From assembly GCA_028284265.1 (NCBI GenBank), contig JANQRZ010000007.1:62001-126000 (forward strand): a DNA stretch of 64,000 bases. The letters are read 5' to 3'. Made by a program: the position numbers and the translations under genes. This DNA comes from Rhodothermales bacterium. GTDB lineage: Bacteria; Bacteroidota; Rhodothermia; Rhodothermales; JANQRZ01. Shown here in pieces: positions 41,199 to 50,335 of this stretch; the first letter of the stretch is position 1; every line of letters begins with the position of its first letter. The notes beneath the pieces are model-generated. The model did no database searches. It was given only the letters and a program-made list of their open reading frames with translations, and was not told where the DNA came from.

Positions 41199-41675
41199 AT
41201 GATTGTTTTTAGAAGCCGAGAGCATCCGGGCGATGCGCCGATGGCACTCGTCTACGCCCGCGCTCTCACCGGGCCGCTGGCGTGGAGCATGACCGGCGTG
41301 ATGATCGCGGCGAGCGTGGCGATGCTTGAAGGGCAGGACCCGCTGCCGTGGGTGATCTGGGTCGTGCCGCTCGTCTATGCCCTCAGTACGTCATGGACGA
41401 TCTACGACCTCCGCCGGACGCCTGCCGAACTCGTACTCGATGGCCCACGCGGCGGGGTTCGGTCGGCGTGGGACGCGGCGGGCAGGAAGAACCCGCTGGT
41501 CCTCCGCCCTGTGTTCTCGCCCCGGCGTACGGCCTATGGGCTGGACGTGCCCATAGGCCGTACCCTCCACGCTTTCTCGCCGGACGACTGGCCCCACTTC
41601 GACCGGCTCGAAGCCGCCGCCTTTGCTGCTGCGGAAGAAGCCGAGACCGAACGTCGTGCCCGTGCAGCCGTTTAG
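41199..41675 (+). CDS. Hypothetical two-helix membrane protein
   Basis: 158 residues, starting 3 bp after the pruA stop. Two hydrophobic helices (about 28-45 and 50-65, WVIWVVPLVYALS) are followed by a cytoplasmic Arg/Ala-rich C-terminal half. The pattern of two helices and a PH-like tail with YGLDVPIGRTLHAFSPDDWPHF might be a small bPH-type domain, but this is not secure. It appears co-transcribed with pruA. Confidence 0.6.
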   Translation: MIVFRSREHPGDAPMALVYARALTGPLAWSMTGVMIAASVAMLEGQDPLPWVIWVVPLVYALSTSWTIYDLRRTPAELVLDGPRGGVRSAWDAAGRKNPLVLRPVFSPRRTAYGLDVPIGRTLHAFSPDDWPHFDRLEAAAFAAAEEAETERRARAAV

Positions 41676-41738
41676 AGACGAATCGCACCATGCCGCCCGT
41701 TGACTCCCAGCGCTTCGCTTCCACCGAACTCGGCTCCG

Positions 41739-42305
41739 ATGCCCTACCTCCTGCTTACTCTCGCGCTGTTTCTCGCCGCACCGTCTCACTCGACGCCCCC
41801 CGATCCCCCGGTGCAGGCTCGCTGGGTTGGCGTCAGCGGCGACGAGCTTCTGACCGTCGCGGGTTATACCGTCGTCGAGTACCGCAATGCGGGGCAAGGT
41901 GGACTAGAATGGCTCGTAGACGGCACAGGCCACACCAACGGCAACGGCACCAGTCAGCTGTGGCTGCTCACATCTCCCAAGCAGGCCTCCACGATCTTCA
42001 CTGCTCCGAGCGAAGCGGTCGCGTTCATGACAGCGGGTGACTATAACGACGGCTTCGCGACGTTTCTAGTCGATGGCGTCGAGGTCGGCACGTTCGATAT
42101 GTACCGGCGCGGCGAGCAGACCCTCGTCGTCGAGGGGCTTGAGCGCGTTCCTCATCGGCTCGAAGTCCGCGCGACCGGGCTGAAAGCGCTGAGGAGCAAA
42201 GCCGCGCACGTTGCGCTCTACGGCGGGGCCGCGCTGTCGAACCAGATCGTAGAACACCGACGCCCGGTACCGTCTGTATTCGTCGCTGCGGCACAGCCTC
42301 AGTAG
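41739..42305 (+). CDS. Secreted hypothetical protein
   Basis: 188 residues from the ATG at 41739. The signal peptide is MPYLLLTLALFLAAPSHS. The mature part is beta-rich and polar (many Val/Thr/Gly), with no recognised family. Features such as VAFMTAGDYNDGFATFLVDGVEVGTFDM suggest a small beta-sandwich. Its stop overlaps that of the convergent Gp157-like gene by 7 bp. Confidence 0.65.
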   Translation: MPYLLLTLALFLAAPSHSTPPDPPVQARWVGVSGDELLTVAGYTVVEYRNAGQGGLEWLVDGTGHTNGNGTSQLWLLTSPKQASTIFTAPSEAVAFMTAGDYNDGFATFLVDGVEVGTFDMYRRGEQTLVVEGLERVPHRLEVRATGLKALRSKAAHVALYGGAALSNQIVEHRRPVPSVFVAAAQPQ

Positions 42306-42829
42306 ATGCGGACGTAGTATTTGGCCTCCCCGATCCGGGCGAGGCGCTCGGCTTCGGCACGGAGGTCGGCATCTTCTGATTGCAAGGCTTCGCGGAGCGC
42401 CGTCAGATCGGCGGAGCGTTTGACGCGGACGAAGCCTTCGGGCAGGTCGTCTACCTCGACGGCCAACTCGACGGGCGGGCTGCCGCTCTGCTGGAGCTTG
42501 ACGCGCCCGAGCGAGGTCAGGTACTCGGTCTCGCCCCGCTGCTGCATCGATAGGACGAGCCGGTCTTTGAGCGACTGGGCGGCATTCGATAAGCGGCGCT
42601 CCGACTCTTGCAGGCGCTGCCGTTCGGTCTTGACCGCCTCAGCAGTGGCTTCGAGCCGCCGCATCACACGGAGATAGCCCTCGACTTTGCCCTCACGCAG
42701 ATCGAGCAGCCGGTCGTGCTGGGCTTCGATCTCGTCTGTGATCTCGCCGCCGGATTCGATGAGCGCGTCTTCGAGCGCCTGAAGCTCGGCGTCGATGGCG
42801 TAGAGCGTGAGCGATTGGATGGCAGCCAT
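42299..42829 (-). CDS. Siphovirus Gp157-like coiled-coil protein
   Basis: 176 residues from the ATG at 42829. The layout matches the Gp157 family: an N-terminal YAIDAELQALEDALIESGGEITDEIEAQHDRL (seen as ALEDALIESGGEITDEIE), then a long helix with EAVKTERQRLQESERRLSNAAQSLKDRL, then LGRVKLQQSGSPP and VKRSADLTALREAL. In phages this protein lies near recombination genes, and one member has been linked to phage resistance. No phage genes surround it, so it is a stand-alone domesticated or remnant gene. Confidence 0.75.
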   Translation of the reverse strand: MAAIQSLTLYAIDAELQALEDALIESGGEITDEIEAQHDRLLDLREGKVEGYLRVMRRLEATAEAVKTERQRLQESERRLSNAAQSLKDRLVLSMQQRGETEYLTSLGRVKLQQSGSPPVELAVEVDDLPEGFVRVKRSADLTALREALQSEDADLRAEAERLARIGEAKYYVRIY

Positions 42830-42834
42830 CGGCG

Positions 42835-43185
42835 CTAGGCAGCAGGAGCGACCCACGAGGTGCAATATCCCGCGGGCGCAATCGGGCCTTTGATGAGTTG
42901 GCACCCGCCGCACGCAGCCCCACCTTCCGCCGGTGCCCAGAACTTGCAGTTGTCACAACGCTTCTCTGGGATTGGCGTCTCCTCGACGTAGTTGAGCGCT
43001 TGGGCCATCGTCTGGCGCTGCTGCGCATCGGCAGACGTAAGCGCGCTCACGTCGGAGCACGCGCCTCCCCCTTCACTGGCAGCGGTACGACTGTCGCCTC
43101 CACAAGCGCTCAGGAACGAACCGGCGGCTCCAAGAGCGGCACAGCGAAGAAGGAAGTCGCGACGGGAAGAGGTCGAGTCAGACAT
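42835..43185 (-). CDS. hip: High-potential iron-sulfur protein (HiPIP)
   Basis: 116 residues from the ATG at 43185. The Tat signal peptide is SSRRDFLLRCAALGAAGSFLSAC. The mature HiPIP fold has Cys77 and Cys80 (CDNCKFW), a third Cys at 92 or 95 (ACGGCQL), and Cys108 in GYCTSW, which bind the [4Fe-4S] cluster. It is a small periplasmic electron carrier. The Cys before the mature region might also be lipidated. It sits 5 bp after the Gp157-like gene on the same strand, upstream in transcription order. A longer in-frame reading (to 43884) overlaps fxsA and is rejected. Confidence 0.9.
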   Translation of the reverse strand: MSDSTSSRRDFLLRCAALGAAGSFLSACGGDSRTAASEGGGACSDVSALTSADAQQRQTMAQALNYVEETPIPEKRCDNCKFWAPAEGGAACGGCQLIKGPIAPAGYCTSWVAPAA

Positions 43186-43330
43186 AGCGGGGTGAAGTCT
43201 AGCGAGAGGTTTCCAAAGGCTACGAACGCGGCGCGGTGTTCCGCCACTCTTTTTTTGCCGACGTGAAGCCCCGGCTGTTATCAAGCGTATGCAAGCCCAT
43301 TCGTCTTTTCTCTGTTTGGCTTTACGCTCT

Positions 43331-43843
43331 ATGTCCGCCCCTAGGAAACCCTCGCTCTTCGGTCGCCTGCTGCTGCTGTTCACGATTGTCCCGGTCATCG
43401 AACTGACGCTCCTCGTCTGGCTCGGCGAGCAAATTGGTCTCTGGCCGACGGTGGGGTTGATCGCGGCCACGGCCGTCATCGGCTCCGCGCTCGCGCACCG
43501 CGAGGGGCTGTCGGCGCTGGCCCGGTTCCGCGCCCGGGTGGCCTCGGGCGACGTGCCGGGTGACGAACTGATCGATGGTATCCTCATTCTGATCTCGGGC
43601 GCGTTCCTCCTTACGCCCGGCGTGCTAACCGACGTGGTCGGCTTCCTCGGCTTGCTGCCACCGACGCGGGCAATCATCAAGCGCATCGTCTCGAAGCGCA
43701 TCAAGCAGAGCCTTCTCAGCGGCTCGGTTAGCGTCAGCACTTGGCCGCCAACACCTCCACCAGAGACTCGCGCAGAGGCCCGCGTTGCGAACGACGACAA
43801 CGTGGTGGACGTGGAGGTGGTAGATATAAAACACGAGGCGTGA
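43331..43843 (+). CDS. FxsA-family membrane protein
   Basis: 170 residues. Two or three membrane helices begin at LLLLFTIVPVIELTLLVWLG. The FxsA signature is seen as PGDELIDGILILISGAFLLTPGVLTDVVGFLGLLPPTRAII (parts DGILILISGAFLLTPG and GFLGLLPPTRA). In E. coli FxsA overproduction prevents F-plasmid exclusion of phage T7; its normal role is unknown. The C-terminal tail is acidic. It is divergent from the HiPIP gene. Confidence 0.9.
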   Translation: MSAPRKPSLFGRLLLLFTIVPVIELTLLVWLGEQIGLWPTVGLIAATAVIGSALAHREGLSALARFRARVASGDVPGDELIDGILILISGAFLLTPGVLTDVVGFLGLLPPTRAIIKRIVSKRIKQSLLSGSVSVSTWPPTPPPETRAEARVANDDNVVDVEVVDIKHEA

Positions 43844-43869
43844 GATCGGCAGCTCGACCTCACGCCTCG
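43833..43869. terminator. Hairpin between convergent fxsA and M14 protease genes
   Basis: CGAGGCGTGAG (43834-43844, overlapping the fxsA stop) pairs exactly with CTCACGCCTCG (43859-43869). No strong T-tract on either side, so a terminator role is inferred from position only. Confidence 0.5.
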
Positions 43870-43896
43870 CGTCATACTTATCAACCTACTCGGTGC

Positions 43897-46347
43897 CTAT
43901 CGCACCACGAGGAGCTTGCGCGTCGTGACCGTCCCGGCAGCACGGAGTGTGACCACGTAGACCCCACTCGCCGCGGGCTGCCCCGCTCCATCGTGTCCGT
44001 CCCACGTCGCGGTATGCGAACCCGCCGCGTGGACGCCATCGGCGAGAACGCGGATGCGGTGACCGAGCAGGTCGTACACGGCGAGCGAGACTTCGCTGGC
44101 CTCAGGCAGCTCGAATGGAATGAGCGTCCGCTCGACGAACGGGTTCGGGTAGTTCTCGAAGAGCATCGCCTGACCGGGCTGTGTGCCATCGTTTTCGTTC
44201 GACACCGCGTTGCCGTTGGTGAAGCTCTCGACTGCGAGGTCGTCGAGGTAGAACCCGTCGCCGGTCACGCCGCCATCGGAGCGAAGCACGAACTGAATCC
44301 AGACTTCCGCTTCGCCCTCGAAGGCGCGGAGGTCCATCGACTCCTCGACCCATGACGTTTGTGTTCCATCATAGCCCGGTTCGCCCGAGACTTGCTCGCC
44401 GTTGCCGGAGCCGAGCGAGGTGTAGCGACCTGTGAGCGGCGTCCAGGCCGAGCCATCGATCGAGGCCCGCACTTGGACCACGTCGTAGCCTGCCTCAATG
44501 TCCCAGCGTGCCATAAACCGAAGCTGCGGGCTGATCTCGTCGCGCAGGTCGAGCGGTGCAGCGAGCGTGATCGCATTGTTCGCGTTGTTGCGGTAGCTGC
44601 CGGATGGACTGTCAGCGAAAGAAGTCGGGGAAGAGGTGCTCTGGATCGTAGACAGGCCCCAGTCTGCCGTCGTCCATTCGTCGGCCGAGGCCGCCTCGTC
44701 CTCAAAGAGCGCGACCGGCGTGCCCACGGCGAGGCCCTCAACCGGCTCAGCAATCATGAGGTCGTCGAACGAGAACTCGACCGTGAGGCCGTCTTGCAAG
44801 CCGAGCGGCGCATCGGCGCTGAGGGTGAAGGCGAGACCCTCGATCTCGATGCTCTCGCCCGATGCTAGGTCGAACGGCGCGCTGTACTCGCTCGTTTCAG
44901 TCAGCATGGCTGGGTCATCGCTGGCGATGCGGACGCGCACGTTCGTCATCCCCTCCAGCCCGACGTTGTACACCGTCACGGATGCCGCCGCCGACTCGCC
45001 GGGGTCGAGGTGCCCGTTCGGGCTGGCGTGCGTCTCGACGGCCTCGAAGGCCGCAACCGTCGGATAGAACCCGGCGAGCTGCGCGAGGCGAAGGTTCATC
45101 ACCCGGTTCGCTTCGGCGAGCGGGATGATGTCGCTCTGGTTCGGCCAGAAGCCCTGGAAGAACGAACCGACCTCGGGCGTCCACGCGAAGATTTTGTCCT
45201 TCTCGGTCTGCTCGCCGTAGTGCCAATCGTCGGAGTCGCCGTTGGCGGGATAGAGCACATCAGCGGCTTGGCCGTACTCGTAGCCGTTGACGCGCGTCAG
45301 ATAGGCCGAGGCGCGCGTGAAGAGTTCTTGGTCTGGCGTGTAGACACCTTCCTCATAACCCCACGGGTGAAGGAGCACGTTGCTATACGAATGGTAGTTG
45401 AACGCCCCGCGGATCTCGCGTCCGATCAGGAAATCGCGGATCGCCGAGGTCTCCGGCTCAGAGAACGGGGCCGGTCCCCGGTAGACATCGCTGCCCGCGT
45501 TGCCGCTGGAGCCGTTGTTGTCGCGGCCCCACTCGTAGGCGTAGTTCCGGTTGAGATCCACGCCGAAGCTGCTGCCGGGGTTGTTGCGCCGGTTCTTGCG
45601 CCAGAAGCCGCCGCCGTTGGGGTTGGTCGATTGGTTGTAGACGTAGCCATCGGGGTTGAGGACGGGGACGAAGTACATCTCCCGGTTGTTGACGAGGTTC
45701 GTCGCCTGGTTGCTCACCCCGTAGTTCTCGAGGAGGTAGAACATGTAGTAGATCACCGTCGCCATGCTCTGCGGCTCGCGGGCGTGGTGGAGCGCCGTGT
45801 AGAGTACCTCCGGCTCGTTCTCGTCCACGTCCGGATTGTCGGAGATTTTGACCATCCAGATGTCCCGCCCCTCGTGGCTCTGCCCGATGGACACCTTGTC
45901 GGTGATGAGATTGGGATAGTTCGCCGCCATCTCGTCGAGCTTCGCCACGACCTCGTCGAAGGTGTAGTAGCCGCCCATCGAGCCGAAATCGAAACCATCG
46001 GCGCGACTGGCGGCGAGGGACTGCTGCCGCTCGGCTTCGGTGAACGGCGTGCGTGCGTCGTAGGCTGCCGCCATGTCAGGCACGGAAACCTCGTAGGCGA
46101 AACCGCTCGTAGCGAGATCGGCGAGGTCGGCCTCGCTCATCACGGTCACGACCACCCACCCGGCGTCCGCCTTGTCCAGCCCGACGTGGCCGATGCCGGG
46201 TACGCGACTGGCAAGGTCATGCAGATCGCTACGGTCGTTGAGGGTAATGCGGACCTCGCTGTAGCGCGGGGGCGCGTCGGCGGCGCGCTGCGCGAGGGCG
46301 GTCGGCGCGGCGAGGAGGAAGGCAAGCAAGAGGGTGGCGAAGCGCAT
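43897..46347 (-). CDS. Secreted M14 zinc carboxypeptidase with T9SS-type C-terminal domain
   Basis: 816 residues from the ATG at 46347. The signal peptide is 1-19 (LAQ end). An ~110-residue propeptide region is followed by the M14 domain (about 120-430). The zinc motif is HHAREP (His and Glu ligands), substrate and catalytic residues include DLNRNYAYEW and the Glu of FAWTPEVGSFF. Beta-sandwich modules follow (~450-720), and then a T9SS sorting domain: YPNPFVERTLIPFELPEASEVSLAVYDLLGHRIRVL (parts ENYPNPF and AVYDLLGHRI) with SGVYVVTLRA. It is exported to the surface or medium. The frame upstream of 46347 is rejected for lack of a signal peptide. Confidence 0.94.
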   Translation of the reverse strand: MRFATLLLAFLLAAPTALAQRAADAPPRYSEVRITLNDRSDLHDLASRVPGIGHVGLDKADAGWVVVTVMSEADLADLATSGFAYEVSVPDMAAAYDARTPFTEAERQQSLAASRADGFDFGSMGGYYTFDEVVAKLDEMAANYPNLITDKVSIGQSHEGRDIWMVKISDNPDVDENEPEVLYTALHHAREPQSMATVIYYMFYLLENYGVSNQATNLVNNREMYFVPVLNPDGYVYNQSTNPNGGGFWRKNRRNNPGSSFGVDLNRNYAYEWGRDNNGSSGNAGSDVYRGPAPFSEPETSAIRDFLIGREIRGAFNYHSYSNVLLHPWGYEEGVYTPDQELFTRASAYLTRVNGYEYGQAADVLYPANGDSDDWHYGEQTEKDKIFAWTPEVGSFFQGFWPNQSDIIPLAEANRVMNLRLAQLAGFYPTVAAFEAVETHASPNGHLDPGESAAASVTVYNVGLEGMTNVRVRIASDDPAMLTETSEYSAPFDLASGESIEIEGLAFTLSADAPLGLQDGLTVEFSFDDLMIAEPVEGLAVGTPVALFEDEAASADEWTTADWGLSTIQSTSSPTSFADSPSGSYRNNANNAITLAAPLDLRDEISPQLRFMARWDIEAGYDVVQVRASIDGSAWTPLTGRYTSLGSGNGEQVSGEPGYDGTQTSWVEESMDLRAFEGEAEVWIQFVLRSDGGVTGDGFYLDDLAVESFTNGNAVSNENDGTQPGQAMLFENYPNPFVERTLIPFELPEASEVSLAVYDLLGHRIRVLADGVHAAGSHTATWDGHDGAGQPAASGVYVVTLRAAGTVTTRKLLVVR

Positions 46348-46515
46348 GGTCGGAAAAAGGCTACGTGACGGAAAATGCGACGCGGCATAATACGGTATGC
46401 GCGTGCCGTCACCAACCGGCAAGCGGGGAACGCGCCTCAGGCGACAGGCAAATGCGCGAGAAGTGACCCCAGCGTGATCTCCCCTCTCACCTCTGCGGTA
46501 TGAAGAGGCCCGGAA

Positions 46516-47466
46516 ATGCACGTCTCGGACGAACCCAACCTCGGTGCCGGGGTTCGCTCTGCTCACCCAATCCGCCGTTCTGTGCCCGCCGCCACGACAC
46601 CCCAAGGGATTCAGCGCATCCCGCTCGGGCTTCGCTACATGGCTGGCTCCGCGCTGTTCTTCAGCCTGATGACGGTCTTCGTCAAGCTGGCCGGGCGGAC
46701 CATCCCGACGATGGAGATCGTCTTCGCCCGCTCGGTCTTCATGGTGGGCGCAACCTACCTCCTGCTGCGACGAGCCGGTGTGTCGCCGCTCGGCAACAAC
46801 CGGGGCCTGCTCCTCGCGCGCGGCGTGATCGGCGTGACGGCCCTGAGCCTGTTCTACTGGGCGATCCCCCGCATCCCCCTCGGCGACGCAACCGCGCTGT
46901 TCTACATCACCCCGATCTGGACAGCCGTGGCGGCGGCGTTCATCCTCCGCGAGCGGACGGCGGGGCGCGTCATCGCCGGAATGGTCGTCAGTCTCGTCGG
47001 CGTCGCCCTCATCGCCAAGCCCTCACTGTTGTTCGGGGATGGCCTCGTCGGCCTCGATCCGCTTGCGGTGGCGGCAACGGTGGCCGCGTCGATCTGCTCG
47101 GGCCTCGTCTACACCATCGTCCGCAAGCTGCGCGAGACGGACGCACCGAACGTCATCATCTTCTATCTCTCCGTGGTGGGTGTCGTTGGGGCACTGCCGT
47201 TTCTCGGCAACTGGGTGATGCCGCACGACCTCGAGTGGGGGTGGCTCCTCGGCGCGGGCGTGACGACGTTGTTCGGGCAACTCTTCCTGACGCATGGCCT
47301 CCACCACGAGCAGGCCGGACGGGCGTTGTCGGTAGGCTACCTGCAGGTCGTCTTCGCATTCGTGTGGGGACTGCTCGTCTTCGGGAACGTGCCCGACGGG
47401 TGGAGCCTCGGCGGGGCGGTGCTCATCGTCGGCAGCGTACTGCTGATCGCTCGGCAGCGGCGATAG
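46516..47466 (+). CDS. EamA-family (DMT superfamily) transporter
   Basis: 316 residues, ten membrane helices in two EamA repeats of five. The first repeat starts at YMAGSALFFSLMTVFVKLAG and the second at AATVAASICSGLVYTIVRKL. EamA proteins export or import small metabolites, and the substrate here is unknown. A 36-residue polar head precedes the first helix. An internal ATG at MAGSALFF would give a more usual start, so the N-terminus is uncertain. Confidence 0.92.
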   Translation: MHVSDEPNLGAGVRSAHPIRRSVPAATTPQGIQRIPLGLRYMAGSALFFSLMTVFVKLAGRTIPTMEIVFARSVFMVGATYLLLRRAGVSPLGNNRGLLLARGVIGVTALSLFYWAIPRIPLGDATALFYITPIWTAVAAAFILRERTAGRVIAGMVVSLVGVALIAKPSLLFGDGLVGLDPLAVAATVAASICSGLVYTIVRKLRETDAPNVIIFYLSVVGVVGALPFLGNWVMPHDLEWGWLLGAGVTTLFGQLFLTHGLHHEQAGRALSVGYLQVVFAFVWGLLVFGNVPDGWSLGGAVLIVGSVLLIARQRR

Positions 47467-47543
47467 GGCGAAAGCCCGTGCCCTTGCCACTTTATCGTTG
47501 ATGCACGTAGAATGGCCATGTCCTCCTGACACATCTCGGTCTC

Positions 47544-48770
47544 ATGCACACGGTACGACACCTCGTTCTTGCTGCCACCCTCTGCCTCATGGCCCCCGTG
47601 GTTGCGCAGGACGAACCACAGGCCTACCTCTTCGAGCAGGCGTCTGAACACGTTGCCGCGCATGAGCAGAAGCTGATCGCCATCCGGCATGACATCCACC
47701 GGCACCCCGAACTTTCCGGGGCTGAGGAGCGCACCGCCAAGCTCATCACCCGCACGCTAATCCCGCTCGGCTTCGACGTGCGATCCGGTGTGGGCGGGCA
47801 CGGCGTCATTGGGATTCTCGAAGGCAGCCAGCCGGGGCCGATGGTCGCGTTCCGGGCCGACATGGATGCCGTCCGCTCTAACGCTCCCGACCCAGTCGAC
47901 TACCGCTCGCTCACACCCGGCGTGCGCCACATCTGCGGGCACGACGTCCACACGACTATCGGCCTCGCCCTGGCTGAAGGCTTTGCTGCCATTCAGGACG
48001 ACCTACCCGGCTCGGTGATGCTGATCTTTCAGCCCGCCGAGGAGCGCGGCACCGGCGCGAACGCGATGCTGGCCGACGGAGCCTTCGACGCCGTGCAGCC
48101 CGACGCCATCTTTGCGCTCCACACGGCCCCCTACAACGTCGGCGACGTGGCGACCGTAGCCGGGGGCCTGATGGCGGGCCGCGCCCGCTTCTCCGTGACG
48201 CTGCGCGGCGACGGCGACCTAGCCGCCGCGACCGCACAGGTCCGGGCCGCGATAGAAGACGTCGGTACGCTCTCGCCCGACGAGGCGATGGGGCCTGCGC
48301 CAGAGGGGTTCATCCTCGTCCAGCCTTTTCCTAGCGAGACAGGGCGCGTCCAAGGTCAGATCATGACCGCAGGCTACGAGGACCGTGCCCGCGCCAAAGC
48401 CGCCGTGCTCGACGCCCTCGACAACCTCGACCTGCCCGGCATCACGCTGGAAACGGCCTACGACGAGCGGTTCATGGAGGGCGTGAACAACGACGCCGAC
48501 CTCGTGGCCCTCGCTAATGCGGGGATGCAGGCGATGACGCCCGACATCACCATTCGGACTCCCTCTGGTCCTGTGCCCGTCTTTAGCGAAGACTTCGGCT
48601 CGTTCCAAGTGCAGGTGCCGGGGGTGATGTACTTCCTCGGCGTCAGCAACCCCGAGACCGGAACCGTCGGGATGCCGCACAGCCCTGACTACGTCGCCGA
48701 CGACGCGGCGATTCTGGTGGGCACCCGCGCCATGCTGGCCGCGATGCTGGAGCGGATGACAAGGGAGTAA
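47544..48770 (+). CDS. Secreted M20-family amidohydrolase
   Basis: 408 residues. The signal peptide is MHTVRHLVLAATLCLMAPVVAQ. The M20 (amidohydrolase/carboxypeptidase Ss1-like) catalytic core has RHDIHRHPELSGAEERTA, VAFRADMDAVRS, ICGHDVHTTIGLALAEG and FQPAEERGTGANAML with the catalytic Glu-Glu. The GHDVH Asp/His and the Glu residues bind two zinc ions. The lid domain (~190-300) is present. It probably removes an N-acyl group from amino acids or similar compounds in the periplasm. Single gene. Confidence 0.93.
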   Translation: MHTVRHLVLAATLCLMAPVVAQDEPQAYLFEQASEHVAAHEQKLIAIRHDIHRHPELSGAEERTAKLITRTLIPLGFDVRSGVGGHGVIGILEGSQPGPMVAFRADMDAVRSNAPDPVDYRSLTPGVRHICGHDVHTTIGLALAEGFAAIQDDLPGSVMLIFQPAEERGTGANAMLADGAFDAVQPDAIFALHTAPYNVGDVATVAGGLMAGRARFSVTLRGDGDLAAATAQVRAAIEDVGTLSPDEAMGPAPEGFILVQPFPSETGRVQGQIMTAGYEDRARAKAAVLDALDNLDLPGITLETAYDERFMEGVNNDADLVALANAGMQAMTPDITIRTPSGPVPVFSEDFGSFQVQVPGVMYFLGVSNPETGTVGMPHSPDYVADDAAILVGTRAMLAAMLERMTRE

Positions 48771-48828
48771 GTTGGGCGTGCCCTGAATCACCATCCGCGA
48801 ACCACGCTCTGTACTTTTGAACGAACGC

Positions 48829-48956
48829 CCCTCCCCCTAGCAGAGCCTGTCCCCGCGAAGGCGGGGAGGGAGGACAGGAGGGGGTCGAGGACAAACACGC
48901 CCCGTCCATTCTCGACCCCCCGCTCGCGTGGCTCGCTGCCCCCTCTGCTAGGGAGG
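48829..48956. repeat. MITE-like nested inverted repeat (~128 bp)
   Basis: The outer arms CTCCCCCTAGCAGAG and CTCTGCTAGGGAGG enclose GGGGGTCGAG...CTCGACCCCC and a CCCCGCGAAGGCGGGG block. The last block shares its core with the palindrome at 4972. It lies in the 366-bp gap between the amidohydrolase and mscS genes. It has the form of a small non-autonomous repeat. Confidence 0.65.
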
Positions 48957-49084
48957 CTAGTTGTTTTCGTAACCTCTCCCTACGCTCCCTTCGTTTCCGG
49001 GCGGGTCGATGCGCGGGCGGTTAATTCTTCGCGGACGTGCGCCGCTTCTGGCCGATTCGCGTGCGCCGGACCCTACCGCTCCGC

Positions 49085-49092
49085 TAGTTTTG
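49085..49092 (+). promoter_or_regulatory. Candidate -7 box of mscS (TAGTTTTG)
   Basis: Perfect match to TAnnTTTG, 45 bp before the mscS ATG. The rest of the 48771-49136 gap holds the repeat at 48829 and nothing else recognisable. Confidence 0.4.
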
Positions 49093-49136
49093 GCGCTCGC
49101 CAATCAACGCTGCTCCCGATCCCGATCCTCGTCTCT

Positions 49137-49955
49137 ATGGACAACGCTGAGTTCTACTTCGAGTACTTCATCGAGAACGTCGTCCCGGTCCTCGCCAATC
49201 TGGCGGGGGCCGTCGCGCTGCTCGTCATCGGATTCTGGCTCATCAAGCGGGTACGCCGGGTCGTGGACGTGGCGCTGAACCGCGCCGGGTTCGAGAAGGC
49301 CATCGTCACGTTCCTGTCGTCGTTCCTCAACATCGCGCTCAAAGTCTTTTTGCTAATTATCGTCGCGGGCGTGGTGGGGGTGGACACGGCGGCGCTGGTG
49401 GGCGTGCTGGCGGCGGCAGGCTTTGCGGTCGGCCTCGCGCTTCAGGGCAGCCTGTCCAACTTCGCGGCGGGCATCCTCATCCTCGTCTTCAAGCCCTACC
49501 AAGTGGACGACTGGATCGCCCTCGAAGACCAGTTCGGGCGCGTCAAGACGATCCAGATTTTTTCGACGATCATCGTCACGCCCGGCCTGAAGACCCTCGT
49601 GGTGCCCAACGGGATGATCATCGACGGCATCCTAATCAACTACTCGAAGAAGGGGCAGGTGCGCCTCGAACTGAACGTGACGATGCCGTACAGCGAGAGC
49701 TACCCGAAGGTCGAGGGCCTCATCCAAACCGTGCTTGCTGACACGCCGGGCGTGCTCGCCGACCCGGCCCCGGAGATCGGCATCGAGGCGTTCGACAGCC
49801 ACAGCCTCGTACTGGCCGTGCGCCCGTATGTCCGGCCGGACGACTACTGGCCCGTGACGTTCGAGGTCTACCGCCGCATCAAGCACGCCTTCAGCGAGGC
49901 AGGCGTCGAGGTCGCCTACTCCGAAGGCGTCGAACTGGGGCGGATCGGAAACTGA
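49137..49955 (+). CDS. mscS: Small-conductance mechanosensitive channel (MscS)
   Basis: 272 residues, close to E. coli MscS (286). Three membrane helices are followed by the MscS beta domain. The pore helix has VGVLAAAGFAVGLALQGSLSNFAAGILILVFKPY, seen as GFAVGLALQGSLSNFAAG, and the beta domain VVPNGMIIDGILINYS. It opens under membrane tension and releases solutes on hypo-osmotic shock. Single gene. Confidence 0.96.
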   Translation: MDNAEFYFEYFIENVVPVLANLAGAVALLVIGFWLIKRVRRVVDVALNRAGFEKAIVTFLSSFLNIALKVFLLIIVAGVVGVDTAALVGVLAAAGFAVGLALQGSLSNFAAGILILVFKPYQVDDWIALEDQFGRVKTIQIFSTIIVTPGLKTLVVPNGMIIDGILINYSKKGQVRLELNVTMPYSESYPKVEGLIQTVLADTPGVLADPAPEIGIEAFDSHSLVLAVRPYVRPDDYWPVTFEVYRRIKHAFSEAGVEVAYSEGVELGRIGN

Positions 49956-50017
49956 GTGCGTCTTAGATTGCGTCCCTTCTGCAGTCAATTACTGGCTCTA
50001 CATCTCTTCCAACCCTC

Positions 50018-50326
50018 ATGAGCAATGCGCGACTGGACTATGACCGAGACGCGGTGCTCGCCGTGCTCCGCGACCTCGAGCAGATCGTCGTCTCGCTAGA
50101 CCGGATAGGATCGGCCACGCAAGAGCAGTCTGAGACGGATCAAGACGCAGCGCTAGCGGCGTTTGTCCGTGAGTGGGAGGTATTCAGAAAGCTAGCCTCC
50201 GCTCGCCGGATTCTCTCGGAGCCGTTCTCAGACGAGTTGGGGCCGGACGACATGGACGAGTTGGAGTATGAGCTAGCCGACGTGACATATTGGTCGAGTA
50301 CGGGCCGCGCCCCCAGAGAGACGTAG
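50018..50326 (+). CDS. Small acidic hypothetical protein
   Basis: 102 residues, ATG at 50018. Strongly acidic, helical, with no signal or membrane helix. The pattern YDRDAVLAVLRDLEQIVVSLDRIG and the Asp/Glu-rich tail suggest a small interaction or immunity-type protein, but no family is recognised. It is convergent with sbcC. Confidence 0.55.
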   Translation: MSNARLDYDRDAVLAVLRDLEQIVVSLDRIGSATQEQSETDQDAALAAFVREWEVFRKLASARRILSEPFSDELGPDDMDELEYELADVTYWSSTGRAPRET

Positions 50327-50335
50327 AACTCACCG

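Noticed and set aside
45010-46368. 452-codon open frame on the + strand
   Set aside because: Antisense of the M14 protease gene, typical high-GC shadow.
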